6,135 nt of DNA from Oscillospiraceae bacterium (GTDB taxonomy: Bacteria > Bacillota > Clostridia > Oscillospirales > CAG-272). Both the position numbers and the translations under genes were made by a program. Below, piece by piece: positions 4,713 through 6,135 of the stretch. Each line of letters begins with the position of its first letter. The stretch's first letter is position 1. The stretch is taken from NCBI GenBank assembly GCA_009788105.1, contig WQSD01000088.1, forward strand, positions 1-6,135. Direction: 5' to 3'. The notes beneath the pieces were generated by a model. That model saw only the letters and a list, made by a program, of their open reading frames with translations, ran no database searches and was not told the origin of the DNA.

Positions 4713-6005
4713 GTGATAGACATAAGATACATTCGAGAAAACCAAGCCGAGGCGGTGGCTCGCTATGCCGCAAAGGGGCATGACCTTGCCGCCCCTATCG
4801 CTGACATCCTTCGCCTTGACGAACAGCGGATTGCCGCCGCCAGCCGTGTGGACACCATGCGTGCCGAGCGGAACGCAAAAAGCAAACTTGTCCCCCAACT
4901 CAAAGCCAAGGGGGAGGACGCAACCGCTCTTCTCGCCGAAATGAAAGCTCTTGCTGACCAAATCAAGGTGGAAGAGGATAAGTCGGGAGAGGTGGAGGAG
5001 CAGCTTACCGCTCTTCTTGTTGCCCTGCCGAATTTGCCCGACCCAGACCTTGCCCCGGGTGGCAAAGAGGCAAACGAAACCCTTTATTCCTATGGCGAGC
5101 CGACCTCGTTTAGCTTCACCCCGAAAGACCATGTGGAGCTTTGCACCAGCCTTGGGCTTATCGACTATGACCGCGGCACAAAGCTGGCGGGCAGTGGATT
5201 CGTGGTGTACAGCGGCATGGGCGCGCGGTTAGAATTGGCTCTGCTGAACTATTTCATCGACTTCCACCTGCAAAACGGCTATGAGCTGACCCTTGTACCT
5301 CACCTGCTGTCCTACGAATGCGGTTTTGCCAGTGGGCAATTCCCCAAGTTTGAAGATGACGTGTTTTGGGTGTCACGCAAAGAAGAGGACACCAGCGGAC
5401 ACCGCAGATTTTTGCTTCCCACAAGCGAAACCGCCCTTGTTTCTCTCCATCGTGACGAGATTTTGGACGCCACCGACCTGCCGCGCAAGTACGTGAGCTA
5501 CACTCCCTGCTTCCGTGTGGAGGCAGGGAACTATCGTGCCGAGGAGCGTGGCACAATGCGCGGACATCAGTTCAACAAGGTAGAGCTTGTCCAGTACACC
5601 GCCCCTGAGCAGTCGGACGAGGCGTTCGCACAGTTAGTAAACAGCGCCGAAACCCTTGTGAAAAACCTTGGACTGCACTTCCGCACAGTCAAACTTGCGG
5701 CAGGTGACTGCTCGGACGCAATGGCTCGCACCTATGACATTGAAATTTTCATCCCCTCAATGGGGGGCTATAAAGAGGTCAGCTCGGTGTCAAACTCTCG
5801 CGATTACCAAGCCCGCCGCGGCATGACCCGCTTCCGCCGTGAACCGGGAGCAAAACCGGAGTACGTTCACACCTTAAACGCTTCCGGGCTTGCCACCAGC
5901 CGCATTTTCCCTGCCCTTGTGGAGCAATACCAACAGGCAGACGGGAGTATTGCGGTGCCACAGGTGTTGCAGAAATACCTTGGGCTGGAACGGTTGGGAG
6001 GATAG
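4713..6005 (+). CDS. serS: Seryl-tRNA synthetase (class II), GTG start
   Basis: SerRS charges tRNA-Ser (and tRNA-Sec where present) with serine in the cytoplasm. The 430 residues fit the family length. Residues 1-110 form the N-terminal helical arm that grips the long variable arm of tRNA-Ser: MIDIRYIREN, then a charged coiled coil. The catalytic core has a motif 1 region around SGFVVYSGMGARLELALLNY (161-180), the serine-binding LLPTSETAL (234-242, TSE at 237-239) and motif 2 FRVEAGN to GHQFNKVEL (267-292, R268 and E270). Motif 3 is HTLNASGLATSRIFPALVEQ (386-405, R397). Motif 2 has NYRAEERGTMRGHQF where many bacterial SerRSs have SAGRDTRGLIRQHQF, so this is a somewhat divergent form. GTG is chosen because it gives the canonical N-terminus and GGAG (4700-4703) lies nine bases upstream. 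No T-box leader is visible. Confidence 0.97.
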   Translation: MIDIRYIRENQAEAVARYAAKGHDLAAPIADILRLDEQRIAAASRVDTMRAERNAKSKLVPQLKAKGEDATALLAEMKALADQIKVEEDKSGEVEEQLTALLVALPNLPDPDLAPGGKEANETLYSYGEPTSFSFTPKDHVELCTSLGLIDYDRGTKLAGSGFVVYSGMGARLELALLNYFIDFHLQNGYELTLVPHLLSYECGFASGQFPKFEDDVFWVSRKEEDTSGHRRFLLPTSETALVSLHRDEILDATDLPRKYVSYTPCFRVEAGNYRAEERGTMRGHQFNKVELVQYTAPEQSDEAFAQLVNSAETLVKNLGLHFRTVKLAAGDCSDAMARTYDIEIFIPSMGGYKEVSSVSNSRDYQARRGMTRFRREPGAKPEYVHTLNASGLATSRIFPALVEQYQQADGSIAVPQVLQKYLGLERLGG

Positions 6006-6035
6006 CGAGGGGGCACCACACCCCCCGTCAGACTC

Positions 6036-6135
6036 TTGGGGCGTTGCCCCAAACCCCACTTAGGAACTTGCCCGCTCACGCACTACGGTTGCCTGTTTGA
6101 CGGCTGTGGAATTATCCTGAGCCTGCTCGGCGGCA
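6036..6135 (-). repeat. Modular hairpin repeat, inverted copy 4, truncated by window
   Basis: Bases 6035-6068 are the exact reverse complement of 624-657 (34 of 34). They contain hairpin D (TTGGGGC-GTT-GCCCCAA, 6036-6052) and one arm of hairpin C (CTTAGGAACTT, 6059-6069). Instead of the second arm, GCCCGCTCACGCACT (6070-6084) follows, the same start as the insert at 3257. A central inverted pair, GGCT..GGA/TCC..AGCC, lies at 6102-6123. The right end is outside the window. Hairpin D may also serve as the serS terminator, though no T-run follows. Confidence 0.75.
6060..6135 (-). CDS. Possible 3' end of a minus-strand gene (truncated)
   Basis: The minus strand is open from the window edge to a TAA at 6060-6062, reading AAEQAQDNSTAVKQATVV then RERASS. 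Its composition (Ala, Gln, Asp, Ser) resembles a helical or coiled-coil tail and faintly the AEQAAQDVARN stretch of the orphan gene at 697-1317. The stop codon lies inside the hairpin C arm of the repeat. Only 24 codons are visible, so an open frame this long is not evidence of a gene by itself; it may be a reading of the repeat insert. No function can be given. Confidence 0.3.
   Translation of the reverse strand, partial: AAEQAQDNSTAVKQATVVRERASS

Noticed and set aside
4641..5132. Minus-strand 163-codon frame over the start of serS
   Set aside because: It lies opposite conserved serS codons and has no family-like motif. It is a shadow of GC-biased coding DNA.

Overview
The window looks like an origin-proximal piece of a chromosome from a spore-forming clostridial Firmicute, probably close to the Ruminococcaceae/Oscillospiraceae. 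The reasons are a SpoVT sporulation regulator, a chromosomal-type parA-parB pair with parS sites, sigma-A-like promoters, and gene spacers packed with hairpin repeats. The species cannot be named from the sequence alone.

Layout, left to right. (1) 2-352: the 3' end of metK (S-adenosylmethionine synthetase). (2) 353-696: a convergent spacer with two terminator-like hairpins and the first copy of a modular hairpin repeat. (3) 697-1317, minus strand: an orphan 206-residue protein with a phage tail/baseplate-like N-terminal part and an Ala/Glu-rich helical part, read from its own near-consensus promoter. (4) 1318-1661: a divergent regulatory spacer holding that promoter and an extended -10 promoter for spoVT. 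(5) 1662-2207: spoVT, followed by a terminator. (6) 2294-2347: two perfect 16-bp parS palindromes just upstream of a strong promoter. (7) 2447-3211: parA (soj). (8) 3212-3506: an unusually long parA-parB spacer filled by a second repeat copy, which carries a 74-bp insert. (9) 3507-4397: parB (spo0J). (10) 4398-4712: another repeat-rich spacer. (11) 4713-6005: serS with a GTG start. (12) 6006-6135: an inverted, window-truncated repeat copy overlapping the tail of a possible minus-strand reading frame.

How the genes work together: ParB would load on the two parS sites, slide into neighbouring DNA and stimulate the ParA ATPase, forming the origin-segregation system. Because the parS pair sits about 30 bp upstream of the parA -35 box, autoregulation is plausible. 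SpoVT is a late-sporulation regulator. MetK and SerRS are housekeeping enzymes. The orphan gene looks like a phage-derived accessory gene.

The most unusual feature is the dispersed repeat. It has an ordered architecture: a GGTCAA-type tandem, hairpin A, long-range stem B, hairpin C and G-rich hairpin D. Stem sequences change between copies while pairing is kept, one copy lacks hairpin C exactly, and two copies have a related insert at a hairpin apex. I found no transposase and no CRISPR, tRNA or rRNA gene.
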